A DNA stretch of 64,000 nt from Eisenbergiella tayi (GTDB lineage Bacteria > Bacillota > Clostridia > Lachnospirales > Lachnospiraceae), in NCBI RefSeq assembly GCF_001881565.1, contig NZ_MPDJ01000001.1, positions 1,565,234-1,629,233 on the forward strand, given 5' to 3'. Shown here one piece after another: positions 56,657 to 64,000 of the stretch (positions are counted from its first letter, which is position 1; each line of letters begins with the position of its first letter). Position numbers and translations under genes: made by a program. The notes under the pieces were generated by a model. The model saw only the letters and a program-made list of their open reading frames with translations, ran no database searches and had not been told where the DNA came from.

Positions 56657-56665
56657 TGATATAAT
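56657..56665 (+). promoter_or_regulatory. extended -10 promoter of parA
   Basis: TGATATAAT is an extended -10 hexamer with a perfect TATAAT, leaving a leader of about 80 nt before parA. No good -35 box is visible, which is normal for extended -10 promoters. Confidence 0.5.
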
Positions 56666-56752
56666 CGTAAAGTACTTGAACGGGTGAAATTTAGCGTCGT
56701 TGAGGAATGACTTTATCATGTTTGTGGAAGTGCAAACGAAAGGAAAAATTTA

Positions 56753-57520
56753 ATGGGAAGAATTATCGCAATTGCAAATCAGAAGGGCGGTGTTGGCAAA
56801 ACAACCACTGCAATTAATCTTTCAGCTGCATTGGCTGCAAAAGGGAAAAAAGTTCTGGTTATTGATACGGATCCCCAGGGAAATACCACAAGTGGGTTCA
56901 ATATTGATAAGAATAACCTGGACAATACAATTTATGAGTTAATGCTGGGAGAGTGCAGTGTACAGGATTGTCTTATTAAAGAAGTAGTACCTAACGTAAC
57001 CGTATTGCCTTCAAATGTAAATTTAGCGGCGGCTGAAATTGAATTAATAGGAGTGGATAAGAAAGAGTACATATTGAAGAATGAAGTAGACTGGATAAAG
57101 GATCAGTATGACTTTATTATTATCGATTGTCCTCCTTCATTGAATATGTTAACCGTTAACGCTATGACAACTGCGAATACCGTATTAGTTCCCATACAAT
57201 GTGAATATTATGCACTGGAAGGTTTAAGCCAATTAATTCATACTGTAAATCTGGTAAGAGAAAGGTTGAATCCTCAGCTGCAGATTGAGGGAATTCTGTT
57301 TACCATGTATGATTCCAGAACAAATCTGTCCATGCAGGTAGTAGATAATGTTAAGAAAAATCTGAATCAGAAAATATACAAGACAGTGATACCCAGAAAT
57401 ATAAGATTGGCAGAGGCTCCAAGCTATGGGCTTCCAATTACAATGTACGATCCAAAATCAGCCGGTGCGGAAAGCTATATGGCATTGGCAAACGAAGTGA
57501 TAAAGAGAAAGGATATTTAA
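56753..57520 (+). CDS. parA: chromosome-partitioning ATPase ParA (Soj)
   Basis: This 255-residue protein has a deviant Walker A in ANQKGGVGKTTTAINLSAAL, Walker A' DTDPQGNTTSG and Walker B FIIIDCPPSLNML. It works with ParB bound at the three parS sites to organise origins. AAAGGAAAAATTT precedes the ATG. Confidence 0.97.
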   Translation: MGRIIAIANQKGGVGKTTTAINLSAALAAKGKKVLVIDTDPQGNTTSGFNIDKNNLDNTIYELMLGECSVQDCLIKEVVPNVTVLPSNVNLAAAEIELIGVDKKEYILKNEVDWIKDQYDFIIIDCPPSLNMLTVNAMTTANTVLVPIQCEYYALEGLSQLIHTVNLVRERLNPQLQIEGILFTMYDSRTNLSMQVVDNVKKNLNQKIYKTVIPRNIRLAEAPSYGLPITMYDPKSAGAESYMALANEVIKRKDI

Positions 57521-57523
57521 TAA

Positions 57524-58408
57524 ATGGCGGCTAGAGGATTGGGGAAAGGCCTGGATTCTTTAATTCCTAATACGATTGGGGAATCAAAGGGAAAAGCTGA
57601 TAAAGGGACCGGAACAGAAAATAAGAATCCGGAAACAATGGTTAAATTAACTGCGGTGGAACCAAACAGAGATCAGCCCAGAAAGAATTTTGATGAAGAT
57701 GCTTTGTTGGAGCTTGCAGAATCCATAAAGCAATTTGGATTACTGCAGCCAATTCTGGTACAGGAAAGAGACGGCTATTATGAAATCATTGCAGGGGAAC
57801 GCAGATGGCGTGCCGCAAAAATAGCCGGTTTAAAGGAAGTACCGGTAATTATAAAAAATCTTACTGATCAGGAAATAGTAGAGATATCTTTGATTGAAAA
57901 TATTCAGAGAGAAGATCTGAATCCGATTGAAGAAGCGCAGGCATATAAAAGGCTGCTGAATGAATTCCATTTAAAGCAGGATGAAGTTGCGGAAAGGGTT
58001 TCCAAAAGCAGGACAGCCGTGACAAATTCCATGAGACTGCTGAAGTTATGTGATGAAGTACAGCAGATGGTAGTCAATGAAATGATAACCACCGGACATG
58101 CCAGGGCTCTTTTGTCTATAGAAGATCCGGAAGAGCAGTATATGATAGCCCAAAAGGTTTTTGATGAGAAAATGAGTGTCCGTGAAGTCGAAAAGTTAGT
58201 GAAGAATCTCCACAAACCTGAAAAACCGAAAAAAGCAGAAAATAAATCATTAGAAGTTATCTATCAGAATATAGAAGAAAAGCTGAAGGAATCACTGGGA
58301 ACCAAGGTATCCATATCCTCTAAGGATAACGGAGCCGGTAAAATTCAGATAGAATTTTATGACCATGATGATTTGGACAGGCTTATGGAATACATCATAA
58401 AGAACTGA
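57524..58408 (+). CDS. parB: chromosome-partitioning protein ParB (Spo0J)
   Basis: This 294-residue CTPase and DNA clamp starts ARGLGKGLDSLIP, the ParA-interacting motif. The CTP-binding GERRWRA is near residue 90, followed by ENIQREDLNPIEEAQAYKRL. The helix-turn-helix KSRTAVTNSMRLLKL binds parS. The C-terminal dimerisation domain follows a KPEKPKKAENK linker. It is 3 nt from parA. Confidence 0.97.
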   Translation: MAARGLGKGLDSLIPNTIGESKGKADKGTGTENKNPETMVKLTAVEPNRDQPRKNFDEDALLELAESIKQFGLLQPILVQERDGYYEIIAGERRWRAAKIAGLKEVPVIIKNLTDQEIVEISLIENIQREDLNPIEEAQAYKRLLNEFHLKQDEVAERVSKSRTAVTNSMRLLKLCDEVQQMVVNEMITTGHARALLSIEDPEEQYMIAQKVFDEKMSVREVEKLVKNLHKPEKPKKAENKSLEVIYQNIEEKLKESLGTKVSISSKDNGAGKIQIEFYDHDDLDRLMEYIIKN

Positions 58409-58439
58409 TCTATTTTTACAAAAGAAAAAGGAGATTATA

Positions 58440-58949
58440 ATGTCAAGCGGTTTAATGGAGAGTATGGGATTAGGGGGACTGGATATAGCATACGTGCTTA
58501 TAGGCATGTTGGTATTTATTTTAGTGCTTCTTGTTCTTATAATTATACAGTTCAGCAAAGTAAGCAAGCTTCAGAAAAAGCTGGCCAAATTTATGAAAGG
58601 CAAGGAAGCAAAGAGTCTTGAAGAAGAAATAGAAGGTTTATATAAAGATAATGATTTTATAAAGAAAGAATCAGACAAGAACAGAAAAGATATTCGTGAT
58701 ATTCAGAAAAGACTTGAGTATTGTTATCAAAAAGTGGGCATTGTAAAGTATGACGCCTTTAGCCAAATGGGAGGCCAGCTGAGCTTCTGCATCGCTCTTC
58801 TGAATGAAAAGGATGATGGCTTTATATTAAATTCTGTTCAGAGCAGTGATGGCTGTTATACATATACAAAAGAAGTTAAAAAAGGGGAATGTGCAATTAC
58901 CCTGGGAGCAGAAGAAAAAGAAGCATTGGATAAAGCAATAGGATATTAA
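58440..58949 (+). CDS. DUF4446 membrane protein
   Basis: This 169-residue protein has one N-terminal helix (IAYVLIGMLVFILVLLVLII), a coiled-coil region (KLQKKLAKFMKGKEAKSLEE and onward) and a small C-terminal domain (VKYDAFSQMGGQLSFCIALL). DUF4446 genes commonly follow parB in Firmicutes. The function is unknown. It is spaced 31 nt from parB and 26 nt from serS. Confidence 0.88.
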   Translation: MSSGLMESMGLGGLDIAYVLIGMLVFILVLLVLIIIQFSKVSKLQKKLAKFMKGKEAKSLEEEIEGLYKDNDFIKKESDKNRKDIRDIQKRLEYCYQKVGIVKYDAFSQMGGQLSFCIALLNEKDDGFILNSVQSSDGCYTYTKEVKKGECAITLGAEEKEALDKAIGY

Positions 58950-58975
58950 TTTTATATGAGGAGAGGAGCCTTATC

Positions 58976-60253
58976 ATGATCGACATTAAATTTTTAAGAG
59001 AGAATCCCGAAGCAGTAAAGGAAAATATTAAAAAGAAATTCCAGGATTCAAAATTATCCCTGGTGGATGAAGTAATAGAATTGGACAAGGAAAGCAGACA
59101 AACCCAGCAGGAAGCAGATGATCTGCGTGCAAGCAGAAATAAGATTTCCAAGGAAATCGGCGGTTTGATGAAAGACGGAAAGAAGGAAGAGGCAGAAGCC
59201 AAAAAAGCAGAAGTGGCTGCCGGCGCAAAACGTCTTGCAGAATTAGAAGAAAAAGAAACGGAACTGCAGGAAAAGATAACAAAAATAATGATGCTCATTC
59301 CCAATATTATTGATCCTTCGGTTCCGATAGGTAAAGATGATACGGAAAATGTGGAGATTACCAAATACGGCGAACCTGTAGTGCCTGATTTTGAAATTCC
59401 TTATCATACGGAAATTATGGAAAGATTTAATGGGATTGATCTGGACAGCGCAAGAAAGGTTGCAGGTAATGGTTTCTACTATTTAATGGGAGACATTGCA
59501 AGACTTCATTCCGCGGTGATTTCTTATGCTAGGGACTTCATGATCAACAGAGGGTTTACCTATTGTGTTCCTCCGTTTATGATCCGCAGCAATGTAGTTA
59601 CCGGCGTTATGAGCTTTGCAGAAATGGATGCCATGATGTACAAAATCGAAGGTGAGGATTTATATCTCATCGGTACCAGCGAGCATTCCATGATAGGTAA
59701 ATTTATTGATACGATTGTTCCGGAAGAAGAACTTCCGAAAACCCTTACCAGCTATTCACCCTGTTTCCGTAAGGAAAAAGGCGCACATGGCCTGGAAGAG
59801 AGAGGGGTATACAGAATTCATCAGTTTGAAAAGCAGGAGATGATAGTTGTATGTAAGCCTGAAGAATCTCCCATGTGGTTTGACAAGCTCTGGCAGAATA
59901 CGGTTGATCTTTTCCGTTCCATGGATATTCCGGTAAGGACCATTGAATGCTGTTCCGGTGACCTGGCGGATCTTAAAGTGAAATCTTACGATGTGGAAGC
60001 CTGGTCTCCCAGACAGAAAAAATATTTCGAAGTGGGAAGCTGCTCCAATTTAGGCGATGCACAGGCAAGAAGATTAAAAATCCGTGTAAATGGGGAAAAT
60101 GGGAAATACTTCGCGCATACACTAAATAATACGGTAGTTGCTCCTCCGAGAATGCTCATTGCATTCCTGGAGAATAACCTTCAGGCAGACGGTTCCGTAA
60201 AGATCCCCACAGTGCTTCAGCCTTATATGGGCGGTATGACTGAGATAAGATAA
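58976..60253 (+). CDS. serS: seryl-tRNA synthetase
   Basis: It charges tRNA-Ser. The 425 residues comprise an N-terminal antiparallel coiled-coil arm (residues 1-105) and a class II core. Motif 2 is in SPCFRKEKGAHGLEERGVYR, and motif 3 with NNTVVAPPRMLIAFLENN lies near the C-terminus. There is no T-box leader upstream. It appears to be part of the parAB transcript. Confidence 0.97.
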   Translation: MIDIKFLRENPEAVKENIKKKFQDSKLSLVDEVIELDKESRQTQQEADDLRASRNKISKEIGGLMKDGKKEEAEAKKAEVAAGAKRLAELEEKETELQEKITKIMMLIPNIIDPSVPIGKDDTENVEITKYGEPVVPDFEIPYHTEIMERFNGIDLDSARKVAGNGFYYLMGDIARLHSAVISYARDFMINRGFTYCVPPFMIRSNVVTGVMSFAEMDAMMYKIEGEDLYLIGTSEHSMIGKFIDTIVPEEELPKTLTSYSPCFRKEKGAHGLEERGVYRIHQFEKQEMIVVCKPEESPMWFDKLWQNTVDLFRSMDIPVRTIECCSGDLADLKVKSYDVEAWSPRQKKYFEVGSCSNLGDAQARRLKIRVNGENGKYFAHTLNNTVVAPPRMLIAFLENNLQADGSVKIPTVLQPYMGGMTEIR

Positions 60254-60270
60254 AATGGAACCGTACAGAT

Positions 60271-61185
60271 ATGAAAAGCGAGGTGAGATTCCTGCATAAA
60301 TTTTTAAAGTCTATAGGATTCAGTGAATATACTACTACCAGGAAAATCCAGGAATTGGTTAAAGATGTAATAATGAACCCTGAGAGCAGAAATTATACTA
60401 CTCTTAATGGAAATGAGGATACCGTCCTGGTAGAGTTTTGCAAGAATTTCGCAGAAAATATGGGTATTGCGGTTTGCGGAGAATTTGATGAAAATGATAA
60501 TTTTACTTTTTATTATTTTTATCCGTATCTTCGCGGTACCGGTGTCAGCTCCATGGAAGATGTGAGCGTGGAACGTCATGCGGCCAAGGAATCCTATGCC
60601 GGTGTATGTGATGATATTAAGGTTGGCGTTACTTTGATTTTTTACCTGCAGAATATGATATCCTACATTAAATACCGTAATACGGATAAGCTTCCCGTGC
60701 GGGGCACAAGTCTGACGCTGTCCGCTTTGGGAATCCAGGGTTCCATTATGATGCCCATTATCAAGAGTGAAAATCAGAAGAAAAAAATACAGCAGTCTAC
60801 CTTGACAAGGAATCAGCTGATCGAAGCGGCAAGGCGCGGAGATGAGGATGCCATTGAAAGCCTGACGCTGGAGGATATGGATACTTATACCACGATATCC
60901 CGCAGAATTCAGAAGGAAGATGTATTCAGCCTGGTGGATACTTATTTTATGCCTTATGGAGTGGAATGTGACCAGTATTCTGTCCTTGGTGAAATAACAG
61001 AATGCCACATTGTAAAAAACAGGCTGACAGAAGAAGAGATATGCGTAATGACGCTCAACTGTAATGAATTATCTTTTGATGTATGTATCAATGTGAAGGA
61101 TCTGTTCGGTGAACCTAAAGTGGGAAGACGGTTCAAGGGTGTGGTATGGCTTCAGGGAGCAGTGAATTACCCTGAACAGGATTAG
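60271..61185 (+). CDS. DUF3881 family protein
   Basis: This 304-residue protein starts MKSEVRFLHKFLKSIGFSEY, has no membrane segments, and contains KLPVRGTSLTLSALGIQGSI and LIEAARRGDEDAIESLTLED. This is a family I know only from Lachnospiraceae and close relatives, and its function is unknown. It follows serS by 17 nt, so co-transcription is likely. Confidence 0.8.
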   Translation: MKSEVRFLHKFLKSIGFSEYTTTRKIQELVKDVIMNPESRNYTTLNGNEDTVLVEFCKNFAENMGIAVCGEFDENDNFTFYYFYPYLRGTGVSSMEDVSVERHAAKESYAGVCDDIKVGVTLIFYLQNMISYIKYRNTDKLPVRGTSLTLSALGIQGSIMMPIIKSENQKKKIQQSTLTRNQLIEAARRGDEDAIESLTLEDMDTYTTISRRIQKEDVFSLVDTYFMPYGVECDQYSVLGEITECHIVKNRLTEEEICVMTLNCNELSFDVCINVKDLFGEPKVGRRFKGVVWLQGAVNYPEQD

Positions 61186-61194
61186 TTGGATCTG

Positions 61195-61231
61195 TCATCG
61201 ATAGCTGGTTATTTTCAACAGCTATCGATGA
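61195..61231 (+). terminator. perfect stem-loop after the DUF3881 gene
   Basis: The 13-bp perfect arms TCATCGATAGCTG / CAGCTATCGATGA have an 11-nt loop. No clear T-tract follows, so it may be a weak terminator or a 3' stabiliser. Confidence 0.6.
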
Positions 61232-61315
61232 TTACTATAACAACTATTAAAATGCGATAATTTATAATATAAAACAGGTAGACATTTTCATAAAAATATT
61301 GTATTATATTAGTTG

Positions 61316-61383
61316 TGTTTCCTTAGTTAAATGGATATAACAGCCCCCTCCTAAGGTTGTGCTCTACCAGCTGCCTTACGGGG
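61316..61383 (+). pseudogene. chimeric tRNA relic 1
   Basis: 61316-61354 looks like the 5' half of a tRNA-Arg(CCU), including TTAGTTAAATGGATATAACA and the loop CTCCTAA. Instead of a 3' half, 61355-61383 is in reverse orientation and resembles a tRNA D-arm (its complement reads CAGCTGGTAGAGCAC). No T-arm or acceptor 3' strand is present. Confidence 0.55.
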
Positions 61384-61417
61384 AAAAGTGATCGTTGCCA
61401 GTCTCAATTTAATATAA

Positions 61418-61498
61418 GTCTCTGTAGCTCAGCAGGATAGAGCGTTCGCCTCCTAATAATCAGGTCATCAAAGTCCTGGGAGGCGGATCGCTCCATCC
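61418..61498 (+). pseudogene. chimeric tRNA relic 2 (5' half followed by an inverted copy)
   Basis: 61418-61456 is an excellent tRNA-Arg(CCU) 5' half (GTCTCTGTAGCTCAGC and so on, to CCTCCTAA). The right side, 61478-61498, is an inverted near-copy of 61435-61455, matching about 17 of 21 positions. The T-arm is missing, so it cannot make a functional tRNA. Confidence 0.65.
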
Positions 61499-61520
61499 TT
61501 GACCATGAAAAATCGAATAT

Positions 61521-61597
61521 GTCTCCGTAGCTCAGTTGGATAGAGCACACGCCTCCTAAGCGTGGGGCCGGCAGTTCAAATCTGCCCGGGGACGCCA
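61521..61597 (+). tRNA. tRNA-Arg (anticodon CCU)
   Basis: This is a complete cloverleaf. The acceptor GTCTCCG / CGGGGAC is closed with one or two G-T pairs. The D-arm is GCTC...GAGC, the anticodon stem CACGC / GCGTG with loop CTCCTAA (anticodon CCT), and the T-arm GGCAG-TTCAAAT-CTGCC. The discriminator is G and CCA is encoded. A terminator follows immediately. Its 3' end is the likely attachment site of the adjacent integrated element. Confidence 0.95.
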
Positions 61598-61598
61598 T

Positions 61599-61631
61599 AA
61601 ATGCCGTAACCGCAAGAGGTTGCGGCATTTT
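61599..61631 (+). terminator. intrinsic terminator after tRNA-Arg
   Basis: The stem AAATGCCG-AACC / GGTT-CGGCATTT has one wobble and a 6-nt loop, followed by TTTTCC. Confidence 0.85.
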
Positions 61632-61827
61632 CCTTATCTTTTTTCGCTACGAGGATTAGAACAGATTTCCTTTTTATCATTGGTTAGAGTGGAGACTTCT
61701 TACTCCCATCTGCTCAAATTTCCATCACAGGACTCGAACGATTTTTATGCCAAACTTGAAAAAACTGCTCATTTTGCTAATGAGCACTGCCGCAGCGTTT
61801 TATGTCGTCTCATGCTTTCCTGTGTAT

Positions 61828-63258
61828 TTATGCACCAATCAGTTTTTTTGCTAACTGATTCATAATCTGTTCTCCATACTGCTCAACAAACTTTTTCGTG
61901 AAGGCATCCATGAGTTCGGGTTTAGCCTCCAACTGCTTCAGCAGAATTTCAGAGTCAGGTTCAGCAACGGCGCTTTCTGCGCGAAGCCTTTGCTCAACGC
62001 CACGCAAATCCGCGTTCGCATAAAAGGCCATTTCGAATTTCTGGGCGTTGACCTTCCGATCCTCATCCAAGATGTGTGCGTAAACTTGGGTAACCATGTC
62101 GCTTTGTGCATGACCGGTATCACCCTGCGTTGCCTTAACATCTCCCTTATTGATTTTCAGCTTATAAGTTGTGCTGGAGTGACGGAGAGAATGAAAAACA
62201 ACATTTGGAAGACCAGCGGATTTTTTCAATCGTTCAAACTGATTTCCAATAATCCGATCTTCACAGGGGCGGCCCGTTTCCTGCGCCAAAACCAGATTGT
62301 AGTCGATATAGTCATCGCCCATAAACTCCTTGAGCTTGTCCTGCTTCTCTTTCCATTCCCGCAAGATAAAGGCAAGAGTTCGCGGAATCCAAACCTTACG
62401 AATGCTGCTTTCTGTTTTAGGCTTTTTCAAAACGAGCCGCGTAGAAGACTTCCCGCCCATCAAGCGCGGGAATACAAAGAGGATGTCCTTTTCGCCAACT
62501 GCGTTGATAGCCTTCTGGTCAACACGGGCCAGCTCTTTTTCAATCCAGACGAAGGCATCATCCCGAGCGATTTCTTCATCTGATATATGAACACAGTCCC
62601 ATGTAAGGCCGGTGATTTCGCCCATCCGCATGGAGCAGGCAAAGGCCAGGTTGATTGCGACATACAGCTTTCCATCCGAGCAGTGGTTGAGAGCATCTCG
62701 AATAATATCGGCAGTCCAGATGGCTCTGACCTTTTTCTCCCGCTTGGGCAAGATTGCATCCTCGAACGGATTTTTACCAATAATGTCCCAGCGGACAGCC
62801 TGATGAAATGCACAGCGCATCAGCTTAATAATCTTTTCAATGGTGCATGGCGTAACAAAGTCTGTCCGTGCATGTCTGTATGGAGTTTCGATTGGAGGCG
62901 TTTTCTGCAGCTTCTGGATGAATTGGTCCACTGACCTGCGATTGATGTCCTGCACAATTTCGTCCCCAATCAACGGGTTAATGTAATTGCTGATTAAGCC
63001 ATTATTAGAAGCATAAACAGACAGTCCCCATCTTTTGGTTCCATATAGTTCTACAAAGTCTCGCAGAAAATCTTTTACGGTCAGTTCACTGGGCGGAATA
63101 AAAGTGCCGTTATTGATCTCATTTTCCACCGCGGCTTTCCGCTTCAACGCCTCTTTTTTGGTTATAAAAGTTTCCCACTTCTGTTTCTTCTCACCTTTTG
63201 AGTCATCATAGGTGTAGACAACAGCATATTTCTTACCGCGTTTCTGTATTGATGCCAT
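61828..63258 (-). CDS. int: tyrosine-type site-specific integrase
   Basis: This is a 476-residue phage/ICE integrase. The N-terminal arm-binding domain (MASIQKRGKKYAVVYTYDDS) is followed by a SAM-like core-binding domain. The catalytic domain has Arg in CSMRMGEITGLTWD, His-x-x-Arg in HSLRHSSTTY, His in TGHAQSDMV and the nucleophile Tyr in QVYAHILDE. A C-terminal helical extension of about 70 residues follows. It points toward the tRNA-Arg gene, the usual arrangement at attL. GGGAG precedes the ATG. Confidence 0.95.
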   Translation of the reverse strand: MASIQKRGKKYAVVYTYDDSKGEKKQKWETFITKKEALKRKAAVENEINNGTFIPPSELTVKDFLRDFVELYGTKRWGLSVYASNNGLISNYINPLIGDEIVQDINRRSVDQFIQKLQKTPPIETPYRHARTDFVTPCTIEKIIKLMRCAFHQAVRWDIIGKNPFEDAILPKREKKVRAIWTADIIRDALNHCSDGKLYVAINLAFACSMRMGEITGLTWDCVHISDEEIARDDAFVWIEKELARVDQKAINAVGEKDILFVFPRLMGGKSSTRLVLKKPKTESSIRKVWIPRTLAFILREWKEKQDKLKEFMGDDYIDYNLVLAQETGRPCEDRIIGNQFERLKKSAGLPNVVFHSLRHSSTTYKLKINKGDVKATQGDTGHAQSDMVTQVYAHILDEDRKVNAQKFEMAFYANADLRGVEQRLRAESAVAEPDSEILLKQLEAKPELMDAFTKKFVEQYGEQIMNQLAKKLIGA

Positions 63259-63279
63259 AGTTGTAGGCTCCCTTCCAAA

Positions 63280-63489
63280 TCAATCGGAACCATCAAGCCA
63301 TTCGTCAAAGGACTTTCTGGAAATCCTCAATTTAGTCCCTATGCGTACAGATTTGAATGCTCCGCTGGCGCACAGGTTATAAATGGAGCGTTTGCTGACG
63401 CCCAGGATCTCAGCAGCCTCTGAAACGGAATAGCTCCGTTTTTCTGCATTATTCCGATCTGTGTTTTCAAGAAATTGTTTATCAGCCAC
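63280..63489 (-). CDS. xis: excisionase-family helix-turn-helix protein
   Basis: This 69-residue MerR-like/excisionase domain contains YSVSEAAEILGVSKRSIYNL, then RIGTKLRISRKSFDEWLDG. It starts with GTG behind GAAAGGAGG. It lies 21 nt upstream of the integrase, so the two are co-expressed. It likely directs excision of the element. Confidence 0.88.
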   Translation of the reverse strand: MADKQFLENTDRNNAEKRSYSVSEAAEILGVSKRSIYNLCASGAFKSVRIGTKLRISRKSFDEWLDGSD

Positions 63490-63778
63490 GAATAGCCTCC
63501 TTTCTGTGTGGCCGACAAAGAAGCCTACGATTCCCTACATATATCATATACGCTTTCTCTGCCGCCACATCAACAAAAAAGTAAAAAACAAGGCGTTCGA
63601 TTCCAAATATTTAAGTAAGCTGTCCCAGGTCACTTCCTGCGCCGGGGCTTTCCGCCGCGTATTGCCAGGGCCTGCTATGCAGTATTTCAACCGTGGGTGA
63701 GCACACAAAGTCTCCGCACACTATCCGCGCTCCCTGTATAACCCCTGAAACAGAGTTATTCTTTTTTCAAAGTACAAA

Positions 63779-63821
63779 GGCGTACAGATCAGCATGGAAC
63801 ATCCTGCTATATCTGTACGCC
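63779..63821. terminator. long hairpin in the mobile element
   Basis: The perfect 11-bp arms GGCGTACAGAT / ATCTGTACGCC contain an inner AGCA / TGCT helix. On the minus strand it is followed by TTTGTACTTTG, so it may terminate a leftward transcript entering from outside the window. Confidence 0.6.
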
Positions 63822-63866
63822 CTATAAATAGGAAAATGGTGCAGGAATTTCTGCACACATTACATG

Positions 63867-63890
63867 CTTTCTCAAAAACTTTTGAGAAAG
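63867..63890. promoter_or_regulatory. perfect dyad CTTTCTCAAAA-N2-TTTTGAGAAAG
   Basis: A 24-bp palindrome with 11-bp arms and a 2-bp centre lies about 40 bp upstream of a promoter-like TTGACT. It is a candidate repressor operator of the element's control region. Confidence 0.5.
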
Positions 63891-64000
63891 TAAAAGCACG
63901 CGCCCGAAACACCAAATATAGATATTCATTCTTGACTAAATCAATATATTGTGCTACCCTGTACTTGTAATTGATTTTTGTGCGTTCCCCATGTGGGATA

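Larger units (their letters stand above)
63490..64000. other. end of window inside the mobile element, no supported gene
   Basis: I see no convincing gene here. A TATGAT-like -10 for xis lies on the minus strand around 63535-63550. Two strong dyads are present (63779-63821 and 63867-63890). A rightward TTGACT-N17-TACCCT promoter-like pair lies at 63932-63960 and could serve a gene beyond the window. Confidence 0.5.

Noticed and set aside
61404..61628. Leftward frame with GRFELPAPRLGG-type peptide
   Set aside because: It is antisense to tRNA-Arg and its relic, a well-known false gene produced by tRNA sequences.
63721..63915. Leftward 64-residue frame
   Set aside because: It runs through both strong dyads, lacks a ribosome binding site and resembles nothing known.

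Overview
The window is a bacterial chromosome segment centred on the replication origin. The dnaA-dnaN-yaaA-recF-gyrB-gyrA block runs leftward and the rpmH-rnpA-yidD-yidC-khpB-mnmE-rarA-mnmG-rsmG-parA-parB block runs rightward from a DnaA-box region at about 44.0-44.4 kb. DUF4446 and DUF3881 genes, NifI-type PII proteins, AGGAGG-type ribosome binding sites and a moderate GC content point to an anaerobic Firmicute, most likely a gut Lachnospiraceae (Clostridium cluster XIVa). Species cannot be named from the sequence alone.

Layout. 1-4 kb: a truncated CPA2 antiporter, fructokinase, a phasin-like protein with a cysteine-rich acidic tail, and an AarF/UbiB kinase-like gene broken by one in-frame stop. 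4-17 kb: a 13-kb leftward cluster with two NMT1/SsuA-type binding proteins, an ABC permease and ATPase, an agmatinase-family ureohydrolase, a cyclase-family hydrolase, a PucR regulator, a NifI1/NifI2-like PII pair, an omega-aminotransferase, two iron alcohol dehydrogenases and an aldehyde dehydrogenase. I infer uptake and breakdown of a guanidino or amino compound for nitrogen. Its two main promoters carry the same dyad, TTGTGC-N5-GCACAA, exactly 22 bp upstream of the -35 box, and each of its three promoters is followed by an intrinsic-terminator hairpin before the coding start.

17-18 kb is a gene graveyard with tails of an AarF/UbiB gene and probably of a GH29 alpha-L-fucosidase. 18-24 kb holds an ECF sigma factor with an unrecognised 395-residue partner, facing an ABC-2 transporter whose permease is fused to an M1-type peptidase. 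24-30 kb holds a GH32 fructan or sucrose hydrolase, an XRE regulator, a methyltransferase, an ArsC/Spx-like protein, a serine hydrolase and an SPL-type radical SAM protein. 30-35 kb is a two-component system with an FtsX/MacB-type ABC transporter.

54.4-56.7 kb, between rsmG and parA, holds three perfect parS sites, a 325-nt long inverted repeat with 118/119-nt arms, and degenerate 37-nt and exact-length 15-nt AT-rich tandem repeats. After serS and a DUF3881 gene the window ends in a tRNA-Arg(CCU) gene preceded by two chimeric tRNA relics and followed by a tyrosine integrase and excisionase. These mark the left end of an integrated element that continues beyond the window.
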